Assembly: GCF_007827045.1 (NCBI RefSeq)
Contig: NZ_RPFW01000003.1
Coordinates: forward strand, 992,001 to 1,056,000
From: Trebonia kvetii
GTDB lineage: Bacteria; Actinomycetota; Actinomycetes; Streptosporangiales; Streptosporangiaceae
Length of the DNA stretch: 64,000 nt
Direction: 5' to 3'
The notes under the pieces were generated by a model. It saw only the letters and a list, made by a program, of their open reading frames with translations, was not told the DNA's origin and made no database searches. The position numbers were made by a program, and so were the translations under genes. Positions 8,545 through 16,503 of the stretch are shown here, piece after piece (positions within the stretch are counted from its first letter, which is position 1; every line of letters begins with the position of its first letter).

Positions 8545-9012
8545 TCAGCTGATCGCTGCCCACGCGGCGGCCAGCTGGGCGGGGCTCACGCCGATACTGG
8601 CGGCTATCCCCGCGAATGCCGCGCTGGCGGTGTCCAGCCGGCCGTTCTGCATGATCAGGCCGCCGATCTGCTTGAACGCACGTCCCGCCGCGTCGTAGCC
8701 GACGCTGAGCCGCGCGGCGAACGCGCGCACCGCCGCGGGCCCGCTCGGACCCTGCTGCGCCGCCGCGGACGCCGCCGCCGCCGCTTTGCTGGCTCTGGCC
8801 GCCGCCTGCTGCGATGGCCCGGGCGCGGGCTTGCCGCCGCCGCGCCCGATCACCGTCAATGGCGGCTTGCTCGGGTCGGGCGAGCTGGTCGCGTTCGGGC
8901 CCGGCTTGGCCGGCGGCGAGTCGGCCCCCGCCGCCAGTGCGGCGGCAGGGACCGCGATGACCGCCGCGGCGATGACTCCCGCCGCTGCAACCCGGTGACG
9001 CTGAATGAACAT
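8545..9012 (-). CDS. Secreted alanine-rich protein of unknown function (copy A)
   Basis: A 155-aa exported protein. ATG at 9012 is chosen because GAGAGGAG lies just upstream. The signal peptide runs RHRVAAAGVIAAAVIAVPAAALAAG, split here only for length: a basic start followed by a hydrophobic core and an Ala-rich cleavage region. A Pro/Ser/Lys linker is followed by a helical C-terminal half ending SPAQLAAAWAAIS. The protein is not recognised. It lies 49 nt upstream of the response regulator on the same strand and has a close paralogue at 11245-11697. A role as target or accessory factor of the two-component system is a guess from position. Confidence 0.75.
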   Translation of the reverse strand: MFIQRHRVAAAGVIAAAVIAVPAAALAAGADSPPAKPGPNATSSPDPSKPPLTVIGRGGGKPAPGPSQQAAARASKAAAAASAAAQQGPSGPAAVRAFAARLSVGYDAAGRAFKQIGGLIMQNGRLDTASAAFAGIAASIGVSPAQLAAAWAAIS

Positions 9013-9121
9013 GGGGTGCTCCTCTCGCCCGATCGGGCACTCCGGATCGGGCACTGCGAGTCGGACACTCCGAGTCCATCGGCGGCCCCCAAGATCGGCC
9101 CTGCGATGACCTTAAAGAAGC

Positions 9122-9553
9122 CTAAGAAGCGTTGGAGTCCCACGCGATCTCGAAAAGATGGCCGTCGGGATCGGTGAAGTACCCGGAGTAGACGCCGAAC
9201 GGCCGCATGTGCGCGGGCGCGGTCAGCGTCCCGCCCGCGGCCTCGACCTGCCCGAGCAGGCTGTCGACTTCTGCCTGCGAGCCGGCCGGGAGACCCAGGC
9301 TGAACTCGGTGGAGCTTGGCGGCCCTGGCGGCAGGCCGGAGTCCTTGGCGAGGTTGGCCCGTTCGTACAGGCCGAGTAGCAGCCCGCCGTCGAGCTTGAA
9401 GAACGCGATGGTTCCGTCGGCGCCGGTGACCTCGTCGTGAAACTCCTGTCCGACGATGCCGTCGGTCGGCCAGCCCAGGCCGTCACGGTAGAAGGCGACT
9501 GACCGGTTGAGGTCGGTCACGGCCAGCGTGATGAAGAAGATCTTCGGCTCCAT
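9122..9553 (-). CDS. VOC (glyoxalase/bleomycin-resistance fold) protein, copy A
   Basis: A 143-aa single-domain VOC protein. ATG at 9553 begins MEPKIFFITLAV; an upstream in-frame extension is not family-like. The usual pattern is present: TLAVTDLNRSVAFYRDGLGW at the N-terminus, TEFSLG in the middle, and GYFTDPDGHLFEIAWD near the end, where His and Glu are typical metal ligands. Substrate unknown. It overlaps no real gene and is nearly identical to the protein encoded at 13380-13808. Confidence 0.85.
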   Translation of the reverse strand: MEPKIFFITLAVTDLNRSVAFYRDGLGWPTDGIVGQEFHDEVTGADGTIAFFKLDGGLLLGLYERANLAKDSGLPPGPPSSTEFSLGLPAGSQAEVDSLLGQVEAAGGTLTAPAHMRPFGVYSGYFTDPDGHLFEIAWDSNAS

Positions 9554-9611
9554 TGCGTCTCCCGTCGGTCGCGGCCGGCCGCCGGTCGCGACCGGTATTA
9601 GGGTCGGTCCC

Positions 9612-10532
9612 GTGTCCAACCGTGACTTGGTCGTACTCGGCACCGCGAGTCAGGCACCTACTCGTACCCGCAATCACAACGGGTATTTCCTGCGCTGGGA
9701 CGACGAGGGCCTGCTGTTCGACCCGGGTGAGGGCACCCAGCGCCAGATGCTGTTCGCCGGGGTGACCGCGCACCAGGTCACCCGCGTCTGCGTCACCCAC
9801 TTTCACGGCGATCATTGCCTTGGCCTGCCCGGCGTGCTGCAGCGGATGGCACTGGACCGAGTCACGGGCACCGTCGAGGTCGCTTACCCGGCTTCCGGCG
9901 CGGACATCTTCGACCGCATCAGGAAGCTGTCGCTGTTCCACGACACGCTATCGCTGCGCGAGCGTCCGGTGCCGGAGGCGGGCGGCGTCCTGGCCGACGG
10001 CCCGGCGTTCCGTCTTGAGGCCCGCCCGTTGTCGCACCGGGTTCCCGCCGTCGGCTACCGGCTCAGCGAGCCGGATGGCATCCGCATGCTGCCCGCGGAA
10101 CTGGCGGCCCGCGGCATCACCGGCCCGGACATCGGCCGCCTGCAGCGCGATGGAATGATCGAGCAGAACGGCAGCCGGTTTCACCTGGCCGACGTCAGCG
10201 TGCCGCGGCGCGGCCAGAAGTTCGCCTTCATCATGGACACGCGCCTCTGCGACGCCGCCTTCGAGCTGGCCGCGGACGCGGACCTGCTGGTCTGCGAGTC
10301 CACCTTCGCCGACGCCGACGCCGGCCTCGCCGAAGACTACGGTCATCTCACCGCCGGCCAGGCCGGCCGGATCGCCGCCGCCGCGGGCGCCCGCCGCCTG
10401 GTCCTCACCCACTTCTCCCAGCGCTACGCCGACGCGGCCCTGCCGCAGCTGCTGCGCGACGCGGCCGCCGTATACGACGGCGACATCGTCCTCGCCGCCG
10501 GCCTCGACCGCATCGCTGTCCCGCCCCGCTGA
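9612..10532 (+). CDS. rnz: Ribonuclease Z (tRNA 3' endonuclease)
   Basis: A 306-aa metallo-beta-lactamase-fold nuclease that trims tRNA 3' trailers. The signature THFHGDHCLGLPG carries the zinc ligands, and the later metal-binding pieces are visible as PLSHRVPAVGY, MDTR and LTHFSQRY. Length is typical of short-form RNase Z. GTG at 9612 is chosen because homology (NRDLVVLGTASQAPTRTRNH) begins there. TATTAGGGT about 10-16 nt upstream could be a -10 box for a leaderless message. A decayed fragment of its 5' region survives at 13810-13890. Confidence 0.88.
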   Translation: MSNRDLVVLGTASQAPTRTRNHNGYFLRWDDEGLLFDPGEGTQRQMLFAGVTAHQVTRVCVTHFHGDHCLGLPGVLQRMALDRVTGTVEVAYPASGADIFDRIRKLSLFHDTLSLRERPVPEAGGVLADGPAFRLEARPLSHRVPAVGYRLSEPDGIRMLPAELAARGITGPDIGRLQRDGMIEQNGSRFHLADVSVPRRGQKFAFIMDTRLCDAAFELAADADLLVCESTFADADAGLAEDYGHLTAGQAGRIAAAAGARRLVLTHFSQRYADAALPQLLRDAAAVYDGDIVLAAGLDRIAVPPR

Positions 10533-10642
10533 GGCCGGGCTCGCGCGCTGCGCACCGTTAACGATTCGTTGCGCAATTGCCCGCCATATTGATGTTCATT
10601 AACGCTTCGTGCCTGGTCAAACCCGCTGCGGGGCTGGTCGCG

Positions 10643-11171
10643 TTAACACATTTTTATGAGCACCCGGCCCGGGTTGCGCAGGAACAGCTCGAGCAGCAGG
10701 TACTCGGTGCGGGTGAGCGAAACCTCGCGCCCGCCCCGCGTCACCCGCGCCGCGGCGGCGTCGAGCACCAGGTCGCCGTGGGCCAGCCGCTCCGCGCCCG
10801 CCGTGCCGCGGCGCAGCAGCGCACGCAGGCGGGCCCGGAGCTCGGCGAGCGCGAACGGCTTGACCAGGTAGTCATCGGCGCCCGCGTCCAGTCCGGCGAC
10901 GCGGTCGTCGACCAGGTCGCGGGCGGTCAGCATGAGGATCGGCGTAGCGTCGCCGCGGGCGCGCAGCCGGCGGCACAACCTCGAGGCCGTTCGGTTCCGG
11001 CATCGCCACGTCGAGCACGATCGCGTCGACGCTGGCGGCCAGGAGGCAGGCGAGCGCGGCGCCGCCGCCGTCCGCTGCCTGCACCTCGTAGCCGTCCCGC
11101 CCGAGCGCGGTGGACAGCGACCGGCGCACGGCCGGATCGTCGTCAACCACGAGCACCCGCACGAGACTCAT
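10643..11171 (-). pseudogene. Frameshifted, truncated copy of the MprA-like regulator
   Basis: Starting at ATG 11171 the reading frame matches the intact regulator through PEPNGLEV. One extra base near 10973-10981 (compare 8290-8317) then shifts the frame; the correct frame resumes as CRRLRARGDATPILMLTARD. The copy ends at the tandem-duplication join after NPGRVL, so the DNA-binding recognition helix is missing. It cannot encode a working regulator. No kinase copy accompanies it. Confidence 0.9.
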
Positions 11172-11244
11172 TATGCGCGGGTACGGCGTTATGCGCGGGT
11201 GAGGCAATGGCCCAGGCCGGCGCCGCTCATCCGCCGGCCGCCCG

Positions 11245-11697
11245 CTAGCTGACGGCGTGCCACGCGGCGGCCAGCTGGGCGGGGCTCACGCCGAGTTGCC
11301 TGGCGATGCCGGCGAACGCCTGGCTGGCCGGGTCGAGTCGGCCGTTCTGCGCGATCAGCGCGCTGATCTGCTTGAACGCGCGTCCCGCCAGGTCAGCACT
11401 GACGCCGAGCCGTGCGGCGAGTGCGGTCACCGCCGCCAGGCCGTTCGAAGACTGGGACGCCTGTGCCGCCGCCGCCCCCGATTTGCTTGCTCTGGCCGCG
11501 GCCTCCTGTGAGGACCCCGGCGAGGGGCTGTCGCTGCTGAAGGCGGTGGGCTTGCTGGTGGGCTGGCCGGTCGCCTGCGCTGGTGCCGGCTTGGCGCCCG
11601 GGGAACCGCTCCCTGCCGCCAGTGCGGCGGCGGGGACGGCGACGACGGCCGCGGCGATGACTCCGGCTACGGCCACACGGTGACGCTGAACGAACAT
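11245..11697 (-). CDS. Secreted alanine-rich protein of unknown function (copy B)
   Basis: A 150-aa paralogue of the product of 8545-9012. The ATG at 11697 is preceded by GAGAGGAG. The signal peptide (VQRHRVAVAGVIAAAVVAVP and following Ala-rich stretch) and the C-terminal helical half ending SPAQLAAAWHAVS are conserved, while the central Ser/Pro/Thr linker has diverged. The frame is intact although the neighbouring regulator copy is broken, so this copy may still be expressed and selected. Function unknown. Confidence 0.72.
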   Translation of the reverse strand: MFVQRHRVAVAGVIAAAVVAVPAAALAAGSGSPGAKPAPAQATGQPTSKPTAFSSDSPSPGSSQEAAARASKSGAAAAQASQSSNGLAAVTALAARLGVSADLAGRAFKQISALIAQNGRLDPASQAFAGIARQLGVSPAQLAAAWHAVS

Positions 11698-11845
11698 GAG
11701 GTGCTCCTCTCGCCTGATCGGACACCCCAAGTTCACCGGCGGCCCCCAAGATCAGCCCTGCGACGACCTTAAAGAAGCCTTGGAAGCGCCGTTCAGGCCT
11801 GCGGGTAGTGCCGTCCGCCGTCGCATCCGAGATCGGACATTCCAG

Positions 11846-13075
11846 TTACCCGGAGATCCCGGCGGCCTGGCACGCGGACGCGTACTGGCCGGCGCAGAGC
11901 TGGGATGCCGCAACGAACTTGTCCTTGACCACCGTGTCGTTCATGTTCGCCGTGTTGACCCACTTCGGGATGGCGAGCACGGACGGGACGAGGGCCTTGG
12001 AGGTGGTGTCCTGGACCGAGCCGTTGACGAGCGAGGCGGGCGGGGCCTGCCCGGCACGCACGTACATGGCCAGGGCGGCGGTGGCTCCGGCCTCCAGGTA
12101 AATCGGCTTGTAGACCGTGCCGCACTGGTAGCCGGCCAGGATGTTCTGCAGGCCGGCCAGCGAGGCGTCCTGCCCGGTGAGCGGGAAGGTCTCCGGCTTG
12201 ACGCCCTGGCTCCGCAGGTAGGGGATGATCGCCGCGGCGTTGGAGTCGTTCGGCGTCAGTGCCGCGTTGATGCTCTTGTGGGCGGTGGACTGCTCCTGGA
12301 ATTCGCCGAGCGAAACGGTCGGGTCCCAGGAGCCAGGCGGGTTGCTGACGTTCTTGTACTCGCCGGAGGAGAAGTACGGTGCGAGGACGCTGTCATAGCC
12401 TTGGGCGAAGAGGATGGCGTTGTTGTCCGTTGGCGCGCCCTTCATCACGATGACGTTCGGGTCCTTGACGTGCCAGGCCTTGACGCAGGCAGTGAAGCCG
12501 CCGCCCATGACGGTGCCGACTCGCACGTTGTCGAAGCTGACGTAGTAGCCCCGGGTGCCGCCGAGGGTCAGCCGGTCGTAGTCGATGACCGTGACGCCGG
12601 CCGCCGCGGCGAGCTGCTCGATGTGCGCGCCCGTGCCCGAGTCGAGCGGGCAGATGATCAGGACGGTCGCGCCCTGGGTGATGTCCGACTGCGCCATGCT
12701 CACCTGGGTGGCGTCGCTGCCGTGGGCGTTCTGCACGGTGAGGTTGGCCGGCGGCAGCCCGGCGGCCGCGAAGGCGGCCTTCAGGTACGGCGCGTCGAAT
12801 TCAGTCCACCGGGTCGACGACGTGGTATCCGGCAGGATGACCGCCACGTTGCCCTTGCCCTCCGGGGCGAGCGGGGCGAGCGTCTTTAGGGCACTGAACG
12901 AGGGGCCGATGTCACTGACAGTGAGGGACGGCGCGCCGGTGCTCGAGCGTGCGGGCGCGACGCTCGTCGCGGCCGGCGCCGCGGTAGAGCCGCTGCCCGA
13001 GCTGCAGGCCGCGATCAGCAGCGCGGCGCTAAGGCCCGCCGCTGACCGGCCTGATCTTTTCGTAAGAGAAGACAA
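11846..13075 (-). CDS. Xylose-type sugar ABC substrate-binding lipoprotein (inserted copy)
   Basis: A 409-aa periplasmic-binding-protein-like (type 1) lipoprotein. Start TTG at 13075 is chosen because its paralogue at 22628 uses the same TTG after a similar GCGAGG-type leader and both proteins are then 409 aa. The lipobox is LLIAAC. Family blocks include LPDTTSSTRWTEFDAPYLKA, YDRLTLGGTRGYYVSFDN and GQDASLAGLQNILAGYQCG. Conserved Cys residues (FTACVKAW, GYQCG, and two at the C-terminus) suggest disulfides. It sits in copy B of the tandem duplication, opposite in strand to the transporter cluster at 17.4-25.2 kb, and has no permease or ATPase beside it. Ligand inferred to be a pentose or related sugar. 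Confidence 0.88.
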   Translation of the reverse strand: MSSLTKRSGRSAAGLSAALLIAACSSGSGSTAAPAATSVAPARSSTGAPSLTVSDIGPSFSALKTLAPLAPEGKGNVAVILPDTTSSTRWTEFDAPYLKAAFAAAGLPPANLTVQNAHGSDATQVSMAQSDITQGATVLIICPLDSGTGAHIEQLAAAAGVTVIDYDRLTLGGTRGYYVSFDNVRVGTVMGGGFTACVKAWHVKDPNVIVMKGAPTDNNAILFAQGYDSVLAPYFSSGEYKNVSNPPGSWDPTVSLGEFQEQSTAHKSINAALTPNDSNAAAIIPYLRSQGVKPETFPLTGQDASLAGLQNILAGYQCGTVYKPIYLEAGATAALAMYVRAGQAPPASLVNGSVQDTTSKALVPSVLAIPKWVNTANMNDTVVKDKFVAASQLCAGQYASACQAAGISG

Positions 13076-13234
13076 GAACGTACCTCGCGTTTCACTTCCC
13101 TCGCCCGGCAGCCACGGTGGAACCGGGCCTGCCGGGCGAGCGAGTCTGTCAACCCTGGCCATCGGTGAACAGGCAGTACCCGGTGAATCGTAAGATCAGC
13201 GGCGCAGGAACGCTCGCTTACATGAGCGCGAAAG

Positions 13235-13257
13235 CCGTAAAAAAACGTTAATGAATG
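13235..13257 (-). promoter_or_regulatory. 23-bp A/T-rich box upstream of the inserted binding-protein gene
   Basis: Read on the minus strand the site is CATTCATTAAC, two bases, TTTTTTACGG (about 160 nt upstream of the TTG). It matches 17352-17374 at 21 of 23 positions by eye. The remainder of the 304-nt gap 13076-13379 shows no gene. Confidence 0.6.
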
Positions 13258-13379
13258 TCGGGGTGCTGGAATTGTATTGCTTGTGAGATCGGCTGGAAGC
13301 CGTTTCGTTACCGGGGGCGTGCCCGGGGGGCAGGTACACGTCGGTCGCTCGTGCCGAGGCATGGCAGCAGATCACGCTG

Positions 13380-13808
13380 CTATGCGTTGGAGTCCCACGC
13401 GATCTCGAACAGGTGGCCGTCGGGATCGGCGAAGTACCCGGAGTAGACGCCGAACGGCCGCATGTGCGCGGGCGCGGTCAGCGTGCCTCCCGCGGCCTGC
13501 ACCTGCCGGAGCAGGCTGTCGACCTCTGCCTGTGATCCGGCGGGAACGCCAAGGCTGAACTCGGTGGAGCTTGGCGGCCCCGGCGGCAGGCCGGCGTCCT
13601 TGGCGAGATTGGCCCGTTCGTACAGGCCGAGCAGCAGGCCTCCGTCGAGCTTGAAGAACGCGATGGTTCCATCGGCGCCGGTGACCTCGTCGTGAAACTC
13701 CTGTCCGACGATGCCGTCGGTCGGCCAGCCCAGGCCGTCACGGTAGAAGGCGACTGACCGGTTGAGGTCGGTCACGGCCAGCGTGATGAAGAAGATCTTC
13801 GCCTGCAT
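13380..13808 (-). CDS. VOC (glyoxalase/bleomycin-resistance fold) protein, copy B
   Basis: A 142-aa near-duplicate of the protein encoded at 9122-9553; the only visible changes are scattered substitutions (for example MQAK for MEPK at the start and SLGVPAGSQ for SLGLPAGSQ). Metal-ligand region DPDGHLFEIAWD is intact. The sequence just upstream of its ATG in copy A is deleted here, and the RNase Z remnant begins one base beyond the start codon, so the ribosome-binding site has been replaced. Expression is therefore uncertain. Confidence 0.82.
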   Translation of the reverse strand: MQAKIFFITLAVTDLNRSVAFYRDGLGWPTDGIVGQEFHDEVTGADGTIAFFKLDGGLLLGLYERANLAKDAGLPPGPPSSTEFSLGVPAGSQAEVDSLLRQVQAAGGTLTAPAHMRPFGVYSGYFADPDGHLFEIAWDSNA

Positions 13809-13809
13809 T

Positions 13810-13890
13810 CACCTACTAGTACCCGCAACCACGACGGGTACTGCCTGCGCTGGGGCGACGAGGGCCCCGCTGTCCGACCTGGGCGAGGGC
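13810..13890 (+). pseudogene. Remnant of the ribonuclease Z gene
   Basis: About 80 bp align with 9655-9738 of the intact gene (CACCTACTMGTACCCGCAA at the start of both). A one-base insertion breaks the frame after RWGDEG and the rest of the gene is missing. It is followed directly by the spacer repeat that also follows the intact gene. Confidence 0.85.
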
Positions 13891-13982
13891 GGTAACGTTA
13901 ACGATTTGTTGCTGAATTGGGTGTGATATTGACGTTCGTTAGTCTTTCGTGGCTGGTCACACGCGCTCCGCAGCGCCCTGCG

Positions 13983-14000
13983 TTAACAAATTTTTTACGG
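13983..14000 (+). promoter_or_regulatory. TTAAC..TTTTTTACGG box upstream of the NIT-domain kinase
   Basis: TTAACAAATTTTTTACGG shares its core with the boxes at 17352-17374 and 13235-13257. It lies about 170 nt before the kinase start, in an A/T-rich stretch unlike the surrounding GC-rich DNA. A shortened form, TTAACACATTTTTATG, is at 10643-10658 at the duplication join. Confidence 0.5.
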
Positions 14001-14172
14001 AAAATAGCGTCATTTAACTGGCTTGTTACTAGTTCTAGTCGTAGCGTCTGGCGGACGAAACCGAGTTTTCTCCTGCGTCCTCGACCTAACAGGCCGTTCG
14101 CTCTCCCGATAGCGCGGTGTCGCCCGGCGGGACCCAGGAAGTCATGCCTGCCGGGGGCACGGAGGGTGAGTG

Positions 14173-16371
14173 ATGGGAAACCATGATGCCGCCAGCGCGA
14201 GAGCGCGGGTCGGCGCGGCCGGCGACAGCGCCGCGCCGCAGCAGGGCGCCAGGCCAGGCGGACAGCAGCTGATGAAGCTGTCGAACTGGCCGGTGTCACG
14301 TCGGCTGTACGCGGTGATCGCCCTCGCGCTCGTCATGGGCCTGGTCTTCGGCGGCCTCGAGGTGGCCGCCGCCGAGAGCAGCGCGACGCAGTTCGGCCGC
14401 GTGCTGCACCTGGCCCAGCTTGGCCAGCAGGACGTGCTCCTGACACAGGAACTGCAGAACGAGCGGGACTACTCGCTCGGCCTTACCTACGGCGGCGCAA
14501 AGGGCGACCTTCCCGCGCTCCGCAACGCCACCGATGCCGAGGCCGCCAATGTCCTTGCGCTTGGCGCCGGGGTCGACGGCTCGTACCCGGCGAACATCCA
14601 GGCGAGCGTGGCCGCTCTCCGGTCGAAGCTGGGCAGCCTCGCGAAGCTGCGGGATACCGTTCTGACGCAGTTCTGGGACCGGTCCCATGGCTCGGGCATC
14701 GAGGGGCTTGGCGTACTCACCCAGTACGCGCCGCTCATCAACAACCTGATCACGCTCAATGACGAACTCGCGCAGGGCATCTCCGACTCGCGCCTGGCCA
14801 TCGACGTCCGGGAACTCAACCTGCTGTCGCTGGAGAAGGATCAGGTCGCACAGCAGCGCGGCCTGTTCTATAACGCCTTCACCCAGCAGTTCTTCTCCGA
14901 CGGTGCGCTCCAGGCATTGATCTCCGCGCGGTCCGCCGAGCAGTCCGACGAGGCCGCGTTCCTCGCGGCTGCCACGCCGGCCGTGCAGCACGCCTACAGC
15001 ACGGCGGCCGCCGGGCTTGGCGTGAAAGAGGTGAAGAGAGTAGAGGACTTCTTCTTCATCGACGGCAACGACGAGCAGGCCAATCCGTTCTTCAGCCCAA
15101 ACATCAACAAGGAGACGGTGGGCTTCGCGGTGGCCCAGGCCCCGCAGGCCTGGTACCAGGCCTCCTCGCAGAAGATCGACGGGATGCAGGCCGTCGAGTC
15201 GGGGATCGCGCAGGACATCGTGGCGCGGGCTGAGTCGCTGCAGCACGGCGCCGGGCAGTCCGCGCTGATCGTCTCGGTCATCGTCGTCGCGGTCCTGCTG
15301 ATCGTGCTGGCGGCGGCGCTGATGGTCGCCAGGTCCCTGGCGCTGCCGCTGCGCCGGCTGCGGGCGGGCGCGCTCGACATCGCCACCGTCCAGCTTCCGG
15401 AGCGGATGCGGCGGCTGAGCGAGGCGCCGGACGAGCCTCTCGAGGTGGCGCCGATCGACGTGCTGAGCGTCGACGAAATCGGGCAGGTCGCCCGTGCCTT
15501 CGATCAGGTGCACGCCGAGGCGGTGCGGCTCGCGGGCAACGAGGCCATGCTGCGCACCAGCTTCAACGCGATGTTCGTCAACCTGTCCAGGCGCAGCCAG
15601 ACGCTCATCGAGCGGCTGGCGCGGACGATCGACTCCCTTGAGCAGAACGAGGACGACCCCGAGCGGCTGTACAGCCTTTTCTCGATGGACCACATGGTCA
15701 CCCGGATGCGCCGCAACTCGGAGAACCTGCTGCTGCTTGCCGGTCACGAGGGCGCGCGCAAGTGGAGCGACCCGGTGTCGGTCGCGGACGTGGCACGGGC
15801 CGCGGTCTCGGAGATCGAGCACTACGCCAGGGTGGTGCTCAGCATCCAGCCGGGCGTCGCGGTCGTCGGCCCCGCGGTCTCCGACGTGGTGCACCTGCTC
15901 GCCGAGCTGATCGAGAACGCCACGCTGTTCTCGCCCACGGATACCGCGGTCCAGGTGTCGGGGGCCGAACTGGCCAGCGGCGGCGTGCTGCTCGAGATCA
16001 CCGACAAGGGGATCGGCATACCCGAGGAACGGCTGGCCGAGATGAACTGGCGGCTGCGCAGCACGCCCGTGATCGACGTGTCGGTGTCGCGGCACATGGG
16101 CCTGTTCGCGGTGGCGCGGCTGGCCGAGCGGCACGGCGTGCAGGTCCGGCTGCGTCCCGCCAGCCCCCAGGGGCTGAGCGCGCTTGTCTGGCTGCCCGAC
16201 GCCGTCATCGAGCACATGGCCCGCCCGTTCGCCGGCCCCCGGCCGCCGCTCGCCGCGCAGGCCGCCGGCCTTCAGGTCAGGCGGTCGCCCGGCCAGAGCG
16301 GCATCACCGCGCCGGCCGCGGCCGGCCAGGAGCCGGTGGACTGGTTCCGCGGCAAAAACCTTCCGTCGTAA
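14173..16371 (+). CDS. Histidine kinase with nitrate/nitrite-sensing (NIT-like) domain
   Basis: A 732-aa membrane sensor. ATG at 14173 has GGAGG 7 nt upstream. Order: cytoplasmic Ala/Gly-rich leader, TM helix (LYAVIALALVMGLVFGGLEV), about 300-residue helical sensor resembling the NIT domain (LTQELQNERDYSLGL, SAEQSDEAAFLAA), TM helix (IVSVIVVAVLLIVLAAALMV), HAMP region, dimerisation segment with NLSRRSQTLIERL and DHMVTRMRRNSENLLLLAG, and a GHKL ATPase (ELIENATLFSP, DKGIGIPEERL). This layout matches CvnA-type sensors of actinomycete conservons, but CvnB-D are absent. Here a response regulator follows 132 nt downstream and a sugar ABC cluster follows that, so it may control sugar uptake. The ligand is not known. 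Confidence 0.87.
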   Translation: MGNHDAASARARVGAAGDSAAPQQGARPGGQQLMKLSNWPVSRRLYAVIALALVMGLVFGGLEVAAAESSATQFGRVLHLAQLGQQDVLLTQELQNERDYSLGLTYGGAKGDLPALRNATDAEAANVLALGAGVDGSYPANIQASVAALRSKLGSLAKLRDTVLTQFWDRSHGSGIEGLGVLTQYAPLINNLITLNDELAQGISDSRLAIDVRELNLLSLEKDQVAQQRGLFYNAFTQQFFSDGALQALISARSAEQSDEAAFLAAATPAVQHAYSTAAAGLGVKEVKRVEDFFFIDGNDEQANPFFSPNINKETVGFAVAQAPQAWYQASSQKIDGMQAVESGIAQDIVARAESLQHGAGQSALIVSVIVVAVLLIVLAAALMVARSLALPLRRLRAGALDIATVQLPERMRRLSEAPDEPLEVAPIDVLSVDEIGQVARAFDQVHAEAVRLAGNEAMLRTSFNAMFVNLSRRSQTLIERLARTIDSLEQNEDDPERLYSLFSMDHMVTRMRRNSENLLLLAGHEGARKWSDPVSVADVARAAVSEIEHYARVVLSIQPGVAVVGPAVSDVVHLLAELIENATLFSPTDTAVQVSGAELASGGVLLEITDKGIGIPEERLAEMNWRLRSTPVIDVSVSRHMGLFAVARLAERHGVQVRLRPASPQGLSALVWLPDAVIEHMARPFAGPRPPLAAQAAGLQVRRSPGQSGITAPAAAGQEPVDWFRGKNLPS

Positions 16372-16503
16372 GTGACCAGGTCGGCAGGTCATGAGGCATG
16401 TGTGCATATGCGTTGACCAGTACGCCATTTGGATCTAAGTTTCCTGAATGCAAGGCCAATGGCTTGCCGAAATTCTTTCGGTCGTCCGAAGCGGAGATGA
16501 TCC

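Larger units (their letters stand above)
7982..10656. repeat. Tandem duplication, copy A
   Basis: About 2.7 kb holding most of the response regulator, the secreted protein, the VOC protein, RNase Z and a spacer. Each part recurs in the same order and orientation in the adjoining segment 10657-14000. The join is visible where spacer sequence ending TTAACACATTTTTAT meets GAGCACCCGGCC from the middle of the regulator gene. Similarity was judged by eye. Confidence 0.8.
10657..14000. repeat. Tandem duplication, copy B (rearranged)
   Basis: Same order as copy A: regulator fragment, secreted protein, VOC protein, RNase Z remnant, spacer. Two differences stand out. About 1.6 kb with a sugar-binding lipoprotein gene sits between the secreted-protein and VOC genes (about 11786-13380), and RNase Z is reduced to about 80 bp. 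The closing spacer (13893-14000) matches 10556-10656. Confidence 0.8.

Noticed and set aside
7982..14000. Insertion sequence as cause of the duplication
   Set aside because: No transposase gene, terminal inverted repeats or target-site duplications are visible at the join or at the edges of the inserted segment.
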